Positions 44,835 to 53,893 of a stretch of DNA of 64,000 bases are shown piece after piece; the first letter of the stretch is position 1; every line of letters starts with the position of its first letter. The stretch spans positions 62,001 through 126,000 of the forward strand of contig CAYZVO010000001.1 of the NCBI GenBank assembly GCA_964481655.1. The letters are read 5' to 3'. The notes under the pieces were generated by a model. That model had not been told where the DNA came from, ran no database searches, and saw only the letters and a list, made by a program, of their open reading frames with translations. This stretch comes from CALDOK01 sp964481655. GTDB lineage: Bacteria; Myxococcota_A; UBA796; JAFGLY01. The position numbers were made by a program, and so were the translations under genes.

Positions 44835-45575
44835 GTGCCCCACGACTCCCCACCCGTGCCCCTCGACGCCGATCCCCGCGAGGTGGAGCGCCTGCTGGCG
44901 CTGGCCGCGGCCCAGCCGGACCTGCCGTCGCGGCTCGAGGCCCTCACCGGGGCCCTGCTGGGCCGGCCCTACGTCGTCGGCTCCCTGGTCGGGGGCCCCG
45001 AGGAACCCGAGCGCCTCGTCACCCGGCTCGACGCCTTCGACTGCGTCACCTACTGCGACGCCGTCATCGCCCTGGCCACCGCGGGCGCCTCCGACGACTT
45101 CGCCCCGCGCCTGCGGGCCCTGCGCTACCGCGGGGGGCGGCTGGGCTGGCGTGAACGCAACCACTACACCCACCGCTGGCTGGCCAACAACGTGCGCGCG
45201 GGCTCGCTCGAGCCGCTGCTGCCGGAGCGCTGGGCCTTCGCGGGAGAGCCCCGCACCCTGGACGTCCTCGAGGGCTATCCGGCGCTGCCCTGGCGGCCCC
45301 GCTACCTGCCCTGGAGCGAGCGGGAGGCCCTCGCGGGGGTCGCCCGCAGCGGGGACTGGCTCGGCTTCGTCTCCCATCGCCCACGGCTCGACACCTTCCA
45401 CGTCGGGATGCTGATCGTCGAGGACCAGCTCATGGTCCGGCACGCCTCCCGCAGCCGCGGGCGGGTCATCCAGGAGCCCCTGGACCACTGCATGGTGGCC
45501 TGGGACGTCCCCGGATTGCTCGTCGCCCGCCCCCTCCATCCATCCTCCATCCCGCCCCTGGGAGAGACCCCGTGA
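44835..45575 (+). CDS. DUF1460 N-acetylmuramoyl-L-alanine amidase-like protein
   Basis: A 246-residue protein starting at GTG 44835, without a signal peptide. DUF1460 (PF07313, an NlpC/P60-related amidase fold) signatures are present: LDAFDCVTYCDAVIALA with the candidate catalytic Cys, ERNHYTHRWLANN, and LDTFHVGMLIVEDQLMVRHAS with the likely His. Members are thought to act on peptidoglycan fragments. The stop overlaps the GT2 start (GTGA). It is the first gene of a four-gene overlapping unit. Confidence 0.85.
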   Translation: MPHDSPPVPLDADPREVERLLALAAAQPDLPSRLEALTGALLGRPYVVGSLVGGPEEPERLVTRLDAFDCVTYCDAVIALATAGASDDFAPRLRALRYRGGRLGWRERNHYTHRWLANNVRAGSLEPLLPERWAFAGEPRTLDVLEGYPALPWRPRYLPWSEREALAGVARSGDWLGFVSHRPRLDTFHVGMLIVEDQLMVRHASRSRGRVIQEPLDHCMVAWDVPGLLVARPLHPSSIPPLGETP

Positions 45576-47047
45576 AGCCCATCACCGCTCTGATCGCCAC
45601 CGCCAGCCACAGCGATGCCCTGCCCCTCGTCCGCCGCCTGGCGGCCACCGGCCTGGTGAAGGCCGTCGTGCTGCAGCTGCCTCCGGACAGTGACACCCCC
45701 CCGGACACCATGGCCGGGCTGCCCTGCCGCGCCCTGTCCAGCGCCGAGCCCGGCTCCGCGTCGGTGCTCGGGCCCCTGGTCGCTGGGCTCGAGACCCCGT
45801 GGCTGTTGCGGGTGGAGGCCCGCGGCCTGCTCGATCCGCAGCCCTGGGGCCTCGCGCGCCTGCTGCAGGCCGGTGAGGCCAGCGGCGCCGCGCTGGTTTT
45901 CGGCGACTACCTCGACGAGCGCGATGGCGCGCTGGTCCCCCACCCCCTGGCGGACTGGCAGCCGGGCAGCCTCCAGGACAGCTTCGACCTCGGCCCCTGG
46001 TCCCTGTGGTCCATGGCCCGGGCGCGAGCGGGCCTCGCCGAGCAGCCCCTCGCCGACGACCTGCGCTGGCACGCCTGGTACCACCTGCGCCTGGCCGCCA
46101 CCCGCCAGGCCCCGGCGCTGCGGGTGCCCGAACCCCTCGCGGTGCTGCGGCCCCTCGCCGTCCGCAAGACCGGACAGAAGGTCTTCGACTACCTCACCGC
46201 CGCCCGCGAGGCCCAGGTCGAGGCCGAGGAGGTCTTCACCGCCCACCTGAAGGTCTGCGGAGCGTTCTTGCCTGGACCGTTCCGGCCCTTCGAGCCCCGG
46301 GCCCCCGGCTTCCCGGTCGAGGCTTCGGTGATCATCCCGGTGCGCAACCGGGTTGTGACCGTGGGCGACGCTGTGCGCTCGGCCCTGTCCCAGCAGGCCA
46401 GCTTTCCCTTCAACGTCATCGTGGTGGACAACCACTCCACCGACGGCACCACCGCGATCCTCGAGGACATCGCCAGCGCGGACCCGCGCCTGGTGCACGT
46501 GGTGCCCGACCGCATGGATCTGGGCATCGGTGGCTGCTGGAACGTGGGCCTGTTCCACCCCCGCTGCGGTCGCTACATCGTGCAGCTGGATTCGGATGAT
46601 CTCTACTCGGGCACCGACACCCTCGAGCGCATGGTGACGCTGCTGAGAGATGAGCAGTGCGGCATGGCCGTGGGCAGCTACACCCTGGTGGACATGGACC
46701 TGAACGAGATCCCCCCGGGGCTCATCGACCACCGGGAGTGGACCGACGACAACGGGCCCAACAATGCCCTCCGCATCGGCGGGCTGGGCGCGCCGCGGGC
46801 CTTCGCCACCGAGCTGGTCCGCCAGACCCCCTTCCCCAACGCCAGCTACGGAGAGGACTACGCCGTGGTGCTGCGCATCAGCCGGGAGTGGAAGGTCGGG
46901 CGCATCTACGACTCGCTCTACCTGTGCCGCCGCTGGGAGGACAACAGCGACGCCGATCTGCCCCCCGAGGTGGCCGCCCGCTACCAGGTCTACAAGGATC
47001 GCCTCCGCACCCTGGAGCTGCAGGCCCGCGCGGCGGAGCGCCTGTGA
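45572..47047 (+). CDS. GT2-family glycosyltransferase with N-terminal extension
   Basis: A 491-residue protein overlapping the previous stop. Residues 1-245 form an N-terminal domain that looks like a second, degenerate glycosyltransferase-type fold (ITALIATASHSDALPLVRRL, LVFGDYLDERDG). The GT2 core begins at about residue 250: ASVIIPVRNRVVTVGDAVRSALSQ, VIVVDNHSTDGT and QLDSDDLYSG (the DxD-type metal site). It should transfer an NDP-activated sugar. It is cytosolic, with no membrane segment. Its stop overlaps the DUF4922 start. Confidence 0.88.
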   Translation: MKPITALIATASHSDALPLVRRLAATGLVKAVVLQLPPDSDTPPDTMAGLPCRALSSAEPGSASVLGPLVAGLETPWLLRVEARGLLDPQPWGLARLLQAGEASGAALVFGDYLDERDGALVPHPLADWQPGSLQDSFDLGPWSLWSMARARAGLAEQPLADDLRWHAWYHLRLAATRQAPALRVPEPLAVLRPLAVRKTGQKVFDYLTAAREAQVEAEEVFTAHLKVCGAFLPGPFRPFEPRAPGFPVEASVIIPVRNRVVTVGDAVRSALSQQASFPFNVIVVDNHSTDGTTAILEDIASADPRLVHVVPDRMDLGIGGCWNVGLFHPRCGRYIVQLDSDDLYSGTDTLERMVTLLRDEQCGMAVGSYTLVDMDLNEIPPGLIDHREWTDDNGPNNALRIGGLGAPRAFATELVRQTPFPNASYGEDYAVVLRISREWKVGRIYDSLYLCRRWEDNSDADLPPEVAARYQVYKDRLRTLELQARAAERL

Positions 47048-48087
47048 GCACGCCGGCCGGCCAGGCGGACGGTGGCTGGGCCGGCCGCTTCGTGCCCCGG
47101 GGCGTGCTGCCGACCGGCAGCGCGACCTCCCTCGGGGCGCGGCTGGTGCCCTTCATGGACTGGCAGGCGGGCTGCTGGCCGCGGCTGGCCGACGCCCTGG
47201 CGGGGCTCGAGGCCGTGCGCACCCGGCGCTTCGAGCTCGACGGGCGGCCCGTCGTGGCCCAGTTCAACCCCGGCCGGGCGGTCTCCACCACGGCCAAGGT
47301 CGACGCCGCCAGCATCCAGCAGCGGCCCTGCTTCCTCTGTCCGGCCAACCTGCCCGAGCCGGAGAAGGGCCTGGCGTTCGGGCGCCACTGGGTGCTGCTG
47401 GCCAACCCGGCCCCCATCTTGCCGCTGCACTTCGTGCTGGCCCACCGGGAGCACCGGCCCCAGCGCGTGGTGGACGCGGTCCCCACCATGGTGGCCCTGG
47501 CCGAGCGCACCGCCGGCCACGCCGCCTGCATCTACAACGGGCCGGCCTGCGGAGCCTCCGCCCCGGACCACCTGCACCTGCAGGCCGTGAAGTCCGGGCT
47601 GCTGCCCGAGGAGCTCGCCGCCTGGCGGGCTGTTGACGGTCATGGGCCCGCCCCCTGGCTCGACCGCCCGCGGCTCCGTGCCTGGCAGGTCCCGGGACCC
47701 GGGCCTGTGGCGCTGGGGTTCTTCGGGCACGCGCGCAGCGTCGAGCGCGCCCTGCTCGCGGCCGTGGACGCCCTGGCCATGGTGCTGGGGGAGCCGGACG
47801 AGCCTCGGCTGAACCTGCTGACCAGCGGGCGCAAGGACGGGGTGCTGGCCCTGCTCTTCCCCCGGGCCGCCCACCGCCCTGCTTGCTACAGCGCCCCCGA
47901 GCCCGGGCGGCGCCTCATCAGCCCTGGCGCCATCGACATGGCTGGGCTGCTGGTCACCGTGCGCGAGGCGGACTTCGAGGCCCTCGACGCCTCGCTGATC
48001 CGCACCATCTACAGTGAGACCTCGCTGGAGCCCCAGGCCCTGGCCCCGGTCCGCGATCTGCTCGAGAGGAGACTCGCCCATGCCTGA
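47044..48087 (+). CDS. DUF4922 (HIT/GalT-like) protein
   Basis: The start is GTG 47044, overlapping the GT2 stop; 347 residues. The DUF4922 pattern is clear: VDAASIQQRPCFLCPANLPEPEKG, then WVLLANPAPILPLHFVLAHREHRPQ, a GPACGASAPDHLHLQAV segment with an H-x-H-x-Q nucleotidylyl-transfer-type triad, and CxxC in the PCFLC segment. The fold is related to galactose-1-phosphate uridylyltransferase and the plant GDP-L-galactose phosphorylase VTC2. It may provide or consume a nucleotide sugar for the neighbouring GT2. It overlaps the SpoIID gene by 8 bases. Confidence 0.87.
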   Translation: MSTPAGQADGGWAGRFVPRGVLPTGSATSLGARLVPFMDWQAGCWPRLADALAGLEAVRTRRFELDGRPVVAQFNPGRAVSTTAKVDAASIQQRPCFLCPANLPEPEKGLAFGRHWVLLANPAPILPLHFVLAHREHRPQRVVDAVPTMVALAERTAGHAACIYNGPACGASAPDHLHLQAVKSGLLPEELAAWRAVDGHGPAPWLDRPRLRAWQVPGPGPVALGFFGHARSVERALLAAVDALAMVLGEPDEPRLNLLTSGRKDGVLALLFPRAAHRPACYSAPEPGRRLISPGAIDMAGLLVTVREADFEALDASLIRTIYSETSLEPQALAPVRDLLERRLAHA

Positions 48088-49462
48088 GCCCCGCCTCCGC
48101 GTCGGCCTCATCCAGGGTCGCGACACCCTGCGCTTCCGCCTCGACGGCCTCTTCCACCTGCTGGTGGACGGCGCCGAGGCCCCCGTCGCCCGCGTGGGTG
48201 GCCGCTGGAGGGTGGTCAGCGGCTCCGAGGGCATCGCCCTGTGGCGCCACGGCGCCGAAGAGCCCTTCGCCCAGGGCCGCCACATGGTTCTGCGGCCCCT
48301 GGTCGAGGAGCGCTCGGCCTTCCTGCTGTTCGACATGACCGTCGGCGTCGACTTCCACTGGGAGCACGACGAGGACCTGAGCTTCACGGGCTCCCTGTGC
48401 CTGGAGCTGCGCGAGGGCGACCTCATGGACGCCGTCAACGAGGTGAGCCTCGAGGACTACCTGCTGTCGGTGATCTCCTCGGAGATGAGCGCCCGCTGTC
48501 CGCCGGCCCTGCTCGAGGCCCACGCCGTGATCTCCCGCTCCTGGCTGCTGGCCCAGCTCGAGGCCAGGGGGGTCGCCCCGATCCCCCCCGGGGATGCCAC
48601 ACACCTGCCCGAGCAGCGCGACGACGGCCTGCACGTCCAGCGCTGGTACGACCGCGAGGATCACGCCTTCTTCGATGTCTGCGCCGACGACCACTGCCAG
48701 CGCTACCAGGGGGTCACCCGGGCGTTCTCCGATGAGGCCACCGCCGCCGTGCAGGCCACCCGCGGCGAGGTGCTGGTGAGCCAGGGCGCGGTCTGCGACG
48801 CCCGCTTCTCCAAGTGCTGCGGCGGCTACACCGAGCTGTTCTCGAGCGCCTGGGGGCCGGACGATCCCTCCTACCTGCAGGCCTTCCCCGATCTCCCCGA
48901 GGGCGAGCAGCCCGCCTACGAGCTGCCCCTGACCGACGAGGACCACGCGGTGGCCTTCATCCGCGGGGCGCCCCCGGCCTTCTGCAACACCCAGGACCGG
49001 GCCGTGCTCGAGAAGCTTTTGCCGGAGCTGGACCACGACACCAAGGACTTCTACCGCTGGGAGCAGCTCATCGAGCAGGATGAGCTGCAGGGGCTGTTGA
49101 AGGACAAGCTGGGCCTCGAGCTCAGCGCGATCCTGGCCCTCGAGCCGGTGGAGCGGGGCCCCTCGGGGCGTCTGGTGAAGCTGGCCATCGTCGGCGAGCG
49201 GGGCCGCGCGGTGATCGGCAAGGAGCTCGAGATCCGCCGCGCCCTGTCACCCACCCACCTGTACGCATCGGCCTTCGTGGTCGACGCCGAGGGCGGGGAC
49301 GACGGACCGCCGGCCCGCTTCCGCCTGCGGGGGGCCGGCTGGGGCCACGGCGTCGGGCTCTGCCAGATCGGGGCGGCGGTGATGGCCGAGCGCGGCTACC
49401 ACGCCCGCGCCATCCTGGCCCACTACTACCGAGGGGCGACCCTCGAGCAGCGCTACGACTGA
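48080..49462 (+). CDS. SpoIID/LytB-domain protein lacking a signal peptide
   Basis: Start at ATG 48080 behind AGGAG; 460 residues. The SpoIID domain is complete: VSLEDYLLSVISSEMSARCPPALLEAHAVISRSWLLAQ (with the catalytic-type Glu), then VCDARFSKCCGGYTE and the closing GAGWGHGVGLCQIGAAVMAERG. SpoIID proteins are lytic transglycosylases that cut peptidoglycan strands lacking stem peptides. The N-terminus (MPEPRLRVGLIQGRDTLRF) has no signal peptide, so it would stay in the cytoplasm. That fits a role on recycled muropeptides alongside DUF1460 and DUF4922. Confidence 0.88.
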   Translation: MPEPRLRVGLIQGRDTLRFRLDGLFHLLVDGAEAPVARVGGRWRVVSGSEGIALWRHGAEEPFAQGRHMVLRPLVEERSAFLLFDMTVGVDFHWEHDEDLSFTGSLCLELREGDLMDAVNEVSLEDYLLSVISSEMSARCPPALLEAHAVISRSWLLAQLEARGVAPIPPGDATHLPEQRDDGLHVQRWYDREDHAFFDVCADDHCQRYQGVTRAFSDEATAAVQATRGEVLVSQGAVCDARFSKCCGGYTELFSSAWGPDDPSYLQAFPDLPEGEQPAYELPLTDEDHAVAFIRGAPPAFCNTQDRAVLEKLLPELDHDTKDFYRWEQLIEQDELQGLLKDKLGLELSAILALEPVERGPSGRLVKLAIVGERGRAVIGKELEIRRALSPTHLYASAFVVDAEGGDDGPPARFRLRGAGWGHGVGLCQIGAAVMAERGYHARAILAHYYRGATLEQRYD

Positions 49463-49475
49463 TCGGTCGTGCCCG

Positions 49476-49676
49476 TCACTTGGATCGGGCCCCGCGCTGG
49501 GGCCCGTCCCACTGGAAGACCCGGCAGCTCATGGCGCAGCGGCCGCAGTCGATGCACTTGTCCATGTCGACCTGCGGGGCGCCGTAGCCCTGCTGGGTGA
49601 TGGCGTTGGTGGGGCAGACGCGCAGGGAGGGGCAGGGGTGGTTCTGGGGACAGCGCTCGGGACGGACGGTGATCAT
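49476..49676 (-). CDS. Small 4Fe-4S ferredoxin-like protein
   Basis: A 66-residue protein. The C-terminal half has the typical CIDCGRCAMSC cluster motif (C-x2-C-x2-C-x3-C). The N-terminal half holds three further Cys (CPQNHPCPSLRVCP); C21-P with C9 and C15 and one from the second motif would complete a second cluster. The opening MITVRPERCPQNHPCP is characteristic of a small ferredoxin family. It is probably an electron carrier. A GGAG site lies upstream of the start. Confidence 0.9.
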   Translation of the reverse strand: MITVRPERCPQNHPCPSLRVCPTNAITQQGYGAPQVDMDKCIDCGRCAMSCRVFQWDGPQRGARSK

Positions 49677-49730
49677 GGTGTCGCTCCGTGGGTCGTGCAG
49701 CCCTTGGAGCCGCCAAGCCCCGGGAGCGTT

Positions 49731-50948
49731 TCAGGGCGCGTCCAGCGCCAGGTCGACCCCCAGGGCCAGGTGGTCCGAGCAGCTGAGGCCGTCGTCGCAG
49801 CGGCAGTCGATGGTCTCGGCCTCGAAGGGCTCGAGCCGGGGCGTGGTGTAGACGTAGTCGATGCGCAGGGGCAGCCAGCCCCCCACCACCCGGGTGCTGC
49901 CGGATCCCGCGCCCACCTCGCGCCAGGCGTCGTCCAGCTGGCGGCGGAGGATGGCGTGGATGGCGCTGTCGGGGGTGCTGTTGAAGTCACCGGCGATCAC
50001 GGTGGGGTCCTGGAAGCTCGAGACCAGGCCGCGGACCTCGGCGATCTGCTCGGCCTGGATGGCCACGGCTTCCTCCATCTGGGTGAGCACCGCGGCCAGG
50101 GGGCCGGGCTGGCCCGAGCCCAGAGAGCCCAGGGCCTGCTCCACCTCGCGCATGGTGACGCCGTAGGGCAGCACGTGAAGGGCCATGACGTTGAAGGTCC
50201 GCTCCCCGTCGGACAGCTCGGTGAAGACGTAGCGCCAGCCCGGGGGCAGGGGCAGGTCGCGGCCCCGGGTGATGCGCCAGGGGCCGTCGTCCTGCACGCA
50301 GACCGCCAGCCCGCCGGTGCCCTTTCCGCCGCGGCCGTAGTAGTCGATCTGCTCGCACTGCAGGCCCAGCTCGCCGGCGATTCCCTCGAGCCTGCGGCCG
50401 CTGATCTCCAGCAACACCAGCACATCCGGGGCGTCGGTGCGGATGGTCTCGAGGACCCCGCCTCGGGCGGCCTCGGGGGAGCAGCGGGGCTCGTCGGGAT
50501 CGGCGAAGGACCCCAGGCGCCCGACGTTCCAGGTCAGGATGCGCAGGGGTTCCCCCGCGGGCTCACCGATGCTGGGCAGGCGGCAGGCGGGGGTGCAGGC
50601 GTCGCCGCGGATCGCCAGCTCGGCGCCGGTGTGCAGCAGCGCCACCAGGAACAGCCAGCGGGAGCGCCCCGGTCGGAGCAGGGCCAGCAGGACCAGGGCC
50701 GTGACGGCCAGGTGGAGCCAGGGCAGCAGCAGCACCGCCACCACCAGCGGAGCCGCCGGCGTGGTGTCCACCCGCCCCATGATGGTGACGCCCCACAACA
50801 CGCCGAGCGCCCACAGCAGCAGCGCCCAGCCGGTGCAGCCCAGGCACGAGCGGCGCGGCGGTGGCTCGGGTGCGGGGAGATCCGGGGCCTCGAGGGTGGC
50901 CTCGAGATCCTCCTCGCGGTCGGGCTGCGCTGGGGTCGGCTCGCTCAT
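49731..50948 (-). CDS. Membrane-anchored endonuclease/exonuclease/phosphatase (EEP) protein
   Basis: A 405-residue protein with an acidic N-terminus and three membrane segments (about 40-110: LLLWALGVLWGVTIM, LVVAVLLLPWLHLAVTALVLL, WLFLVALLHTGAEL). The EEP domain follows: ILTWNVGR, LVLLEI, a GDFNSTPDSAIH metal/catalytic motif and SDHLALGVDL with the terminal His. The catalytic domain is likely outside the membrane; the substrate could be nucleic acid, a phosphoinositide or another phosphodiester. The ferredoxin gene is 54 bases downstream. Confidence 0.9.
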   Translation of the reverse strand: MSEPTPAQPDREEDLEATLEAPDLPAPEPPPRRSCLGCTGWALLLWALGVLWGVTIMGRVDTTPAAPLVVAVLLLPWLHLAVTALVLLALLRPGRSRWLFLVALLHTGAELAIRGDACTPACRLPSIGEPAGEPLRILTWNVGRLGSFADPDEPRCSPEAARGGVLETIRTDAPDVLVLLEISGRRLEGIAGELGLQCEQIDYYGRGGKGTGGLAVCVQDDGPWRITRGRDLPLPPGWRYVFTELSDGERTFNVMALHVLPYGVTMREVEQALGSLGSGQPGPLAAVLTQMEEAVAIQAEQIAEVRGLVSSFQDPTVIAGDFNSTPDSAIHAILRRQLDDAWREVGAGSGSTRVVGGWLPLRIDYVYTTPRLEPFEAETIDCRCDDGLSCSDHLALGVDLALDAP

Positions 50949-51015
50949 GGGGCTCCCACCCCCGCCGTGGCATCGCGGGACGGGCGAAGGAGCCTCCTAT
51001 TCCAGCGCTGGGCGC

Positions 51016-51594
51016 CTAGCCCCTCACAAAGCTCGCCGCGGCGGCGATGGCGGCGCGCACCTCGTCGTCGATCTCGGCCACATCCCCGATGCGGATGCGC
51101 CGGGTGAAGCGCGGGTTGGAGGTCTTGTAGGCCTGCAGGCGCGCGGTCTCGGCGGTGTCCGCGGGCAGGGCCAGCTCCAGGTCCACCAGCTTCTGGGTGC
51201 GGGGGTTCACGATGGCGAACTGGGCCCGGTTGGCGACGCTCGAGTAGGTCTTGCAGACCTCGACCCGGGAGCTGTCGTCGGCCTCCTTCGCCGCCTGGAT
51301 CAGGGCCTCGTAGATGGGGCGCAGGGCGGCCTTCTTGCCGCTGTACAGGTCGCTCACCAGATCGGTGGGCCGCTCGTACTGATCCACACGGCCCGGGTCG
51401 GTCACGCCCCAGGCGATCCACTGGGCCTGGAAGTGGTTCAGGCCGTGCTCGCTCTTGAGCCAGGTGGTCAGCGCCTTGTGCTTGTCCAGGCCGCTGCCCT
51501 TCGCCACCTCGACCCACTGCTCGAAGGGCTTGCCGGTCTTGGTGGGCAGCTCGCGGATCATCTTCTGCAGCATCTCGCGGGGGGTCATGGCCAT
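51016..51594 (-). CDS. DUF4287/DUF5655-domain protein
   Basis: I choose ATG 51594 (GGAG seven bases upstream); the frame extends to 51624 with a weaker site. The 192-residue protein has an N-terminal DUF4287 motif (KTGKPFEQWVEVAKGSG-LDKHKALTTWLKSEHGL). A DUF5655-like C-terminal domain follows (IYEALIQAAKEA, VEVCKTYSSVANRAQFAIVNP, VDLELALP). These are common small proteins of unknown function. It is divergent from the FG-GAP lipoprotein gene. Confidence 0.88.
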   Translation of the reverse strand: MAMTPREMLQKMIRELPTKTGKPFEQWVEVAKGSGLDKHKALTTWLKSEHGLNHFQAQWIAWGVTDPGRVDQYERPTDLVSDLYSGKKAALRPIYEALIQAAKEADDSSRVEVCKTYSSVANRAQFAIVNPRTQKLVDLELALPADTAETARLQAYKTSNPRFTRRIRIGDVAEIDDEVRAAIAAAASFVRG

Positions 51595-51730
51595 GGGAAC
51601 GCTCCGAATCGTGGGTTGCACCATCAGGTATGCACGCTCCTTCGGGTGGCCAGGACCGGTGATAGGATAGGCGGCGCTCCGTGAGCTTCCCGACACCGTG
51701 ATGGTCGGGTGGTGGATGCCGGAGGACCCC

Positions 51731-53812
51731 ATGAGAACGCACCTGCTGCTGCTCCTGCTGGCCATCGGCTGCGGAGGCAAGGACGACACCGGCGAGCCCG
51801 GCGTGGACCAGGACGCCGACGGCTTCGTCGAGGGCGTGGACTGCGACGACAACGACGCCAACGTGCACCCCGACGCCCTCGAGCAGCCCTACAACGGCGT
51901 GGACGACGACTGCGACGAGGGCACCCCCGACGACGATCTCGACGCCGACGGCTACATCGCCGAGCAGGACTGCGACGACAACGACGCGAGCGCCTACCCC
52001 GGCGGGACCGAGGTCTGCGACGGCGCGGACAACGACTGCGACGGCACCATCGACGACAACGCCCTGGACACCCTGGCCTGGTACGAGGACTACGACGGCG
52101 ACGGCTACGGCAACCCCGACGCGGAGATCCTGGCCTGCGATCTGCCCCCCGGGCACGTGGCGGACGACAGCGACTGCGACGACACCGATCCGCAGATCCA
52201 TCCGGGTGCCCAGGAGCCCTACGACGGCGTGGACAACGACTGCGACGGCGACATCGACGAGGAGGGCGGGGCGCCGGTCTTCGACTGGTACCACGACGGC
52301 GACGGCGACGGCTTTGGCGACCCCTACGACCTGGTCGAGGCCGAGAAGCAGCCCTACGGCTACGTGCCCAACGACAACGACTGCGATGACGAGGACGCCG
52401 CCATCTACCCGGACGCCCCCGAGCGCTGCAACGACCTGGACGACGACTGCGACTCGCTGTTGGACGAAGACGACGCCTGCGTCGAGCTGGACGTCGCCAC
52501 CGCCGACGACTGGTGGACCGGCGACGGCTCGGGGGACGAGGCCGGCTTCGCGCTGGCGGGTGGGCACGACCTCACCGGCGACGGCACCGACGACTTCCTG
52601 GTCGGCGCGCCCGAGACGGGGCCCGGCGGCTCCTTCTACGTCATGGCGGGGGACTACCTCGGCTATGCCACCGGGCTGGAGCTCGACGCGGCCTCGTCCT
52701 CCGGGGCGATCACCTGGTCGAGCCCCATGTCCGGCGCCGAGCTGGGCCACAGCGTGGCCCTGTTCCGGGACGCCGACGGCGACGGCGTGACGGACTTCGG
52801 CGTCGGCGCTCCCTACGCCGACGGGCCCGGGGTGGCGGTGCTGTGGTTCTCCAGCGTCTCCGACTACGAGTACGTCTCGGTCTCGGGAAGCCTGGCGGAG
52901 CTGGGCGAGGTGGCCTCGGCCGCCGACGTCAACCGCGACGGCTACACCGACATCCTCATCGGCGGCCCCGGGGTCACCACCGACAGCGGCGACGAGGGCT
53001 TCGCCGAGATCTTCCTGGGCGATCCCACCGATCTGCTGGTGGCGGGCGAGTATTGGACCGGCGAGAGCGCCAACGACGCCCTGGGCTCCCAGCTGGCCTC
53101 GGCCGGCGATGTCGATGGCGATGGCTTCTTCGACGTGCTCATCGGGGCACAGGGCTACCCGGGCGGCGACCGGCAGGGGGCCATCTACATGGCCATGGGC
53201 CGCGGGCTGTGGCCGGGGGGCGAGGGCGAGCTCGCCGATCTCGAGCACTTCTTCGTGGGCGACGCCGTGGGCGACCACGCGGGCCAGGCCCTGGCCGGCG
53301 GCGAGGACTTCAACGGCGACGGCTACGACGACTTCGTGATGTCCGCGCCCTACGCCAGCCCCGGCGGCAGCGACGAGGGCGAGGTCTACCTGTGGTTCGG
53401 CGACGCCGTCTGGGCCCGCGGCGATTCGTCCTGGTCGCTGTCCTCGGCGCCCACCAGCTTCGCGGGCGAGGACGCCTCGAGCCGCGCGGGCTGGGCGCTG
53501 TCCTTCGTGCCCGACTTCGACGGCGACGGTCAGGTGGACCTGGCCGTGGGCGCCCCCTACTTCAGCTCAGGCGGTGCGCTGACGGGCAAGCTCTACCTGG
53601 TCTCGAGCAGCGCCGGCATCTGGGCGGGCGCCTGCGACCTGGCCGATGCCAGCCACTCCTGGGTCGGCGAGGATCCCGGCGATCATCTCGGCTCCGCCAT
53701 CGCGGTGGGTGACGCCGACGCCGACGGCCTCTCCGACATCATGGTCAGCGCGACCGGTGCCGACGACAACGGCACCAGCTCCGGCTCGGTCTACCTGTTG
53801 CTGGGCTGGTAG
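51731..53812 (+). CDS. Lipoprotein with MopE repeats and FG-GAP beta-propeller
   Basis: ATG 51731 follows GGAGG; 693 residues. Lipoprotein signal (LLLLLLAIGCGGKDD). Residues ~25-250 hold about four MopE-type acidic repeats. From ~255 come FG-GAP/integrin-alpha-type propeller repeats, each ending in a calcium-binding D-x-D-G-D-G-x-x-D-x-x-VGAP motif (LTGDGTDDFLVGAP, DADGDGVTDFGVGAP, VNRDGYTDILIGGP, FDGDGQVDLAVGAP). It would sit on the outer surface and bind calcium; ligand unknown. Its stop is followed at once by a hairpin. Confidence 0.92.
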   Translation: MRTHLLLLLLAIGCGGKDDTGEPGVDQDADGFVEGVDCDDNDANVHPDALEQPYNGVDDDCDEGTPDDDLDADGYIAEQDCDDNDASAYPGGTEVCDGADNDCDGTIDDNALDTLAWYEDYDGDGYGNPDAEILACDLPPGHVADDSDCDDTDPQIHPGAQEPYDGVDNDCDGDIDEEGGAPVFDWYHDGDGDGFGDPYDLVEAEKQPYGYVPNDNDCDDEDAAIYPDAPERCNDLDDDCDSLLDEDDACVELDVATADDWWTGDGSGDEAGFALAGGHDLTGDGTDDFLVGAPETGPGGSFYVMAGDYLGYATGLELDAASSSGAITWSSPMSGAELGHSVALFRDADGDGVTDFGVGAPYADGPGVAVLWFSSVSDYEYVSVSGSLAELGEVASAADVNRDGYTDILIGGPGVTTDSGDEGFAEIFLGDPTDLLVAGEYWTGESANDALGSQLASAGDVDGDGFFDVLIGAQGYPGGDRQGAIYMAMGRGLWPGGEGELADLEHFFVGDAVGDHAGQALAGGEDFNGDGYDDFVMSAPYASPGGSDEGEVYLWFGDAVWARGDSSWSLSSAPTSFAGEDASSRAGWALSFVPDFDGDGQVDLAVGAPYFSSGGALTGKLYLVSSSAGIWAGACDLADASHSWVGEDPGDHLGSAIAVGDADADGLSDIMVSATGADDNGTSSGSVYLLLGW

Positions 53813-53813
53813 C

Positions 53814-53840
53814 GGGGCGCCCGGGAAAAAAAAGCGCCCC
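53814..53840. terminator. Hairpin with A-rich loop after the FG-GAP lipoprotein gene
   Basis: GGGGCGC (53814-53820) pairs with GCGCCCC (53834-53840). The 13-base loop contains eight consecutive A. It lies directly after the stop and before the acidic-repeat gene. There is no T run downstream on the plus strand, so terminator activity is uncertain. Confidence 0.4.
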
Positions 53841-53844
53841 GGAT

Positions 53845-53857
53845 CGGAGGTACTCCG
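53845..53857. promoter_or_regulatory. Short palindrome upstream of the CX9C/ECF operon
   Basis: CGGAG-GTA-CTCCG is a perfect 5-base inverted repeat around a 3-base centre, 36 bases before the first gene of the five-gene unit. It may be an operator. No clear ECF-type -35/-10 pair was identified around it. Confidence 0.3.
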
Positions 53858-53893
53858 CGTTCCCTGTGCGAACATCAACGCGGAGATCATTCC

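Noticed and set aside
53821..53833. The A8 tract as a rho-independent terminator T-tract of a minus-strand gene
   Set aside because: The A run is inside the hairpin loop, and no minus-strand gene ends there.
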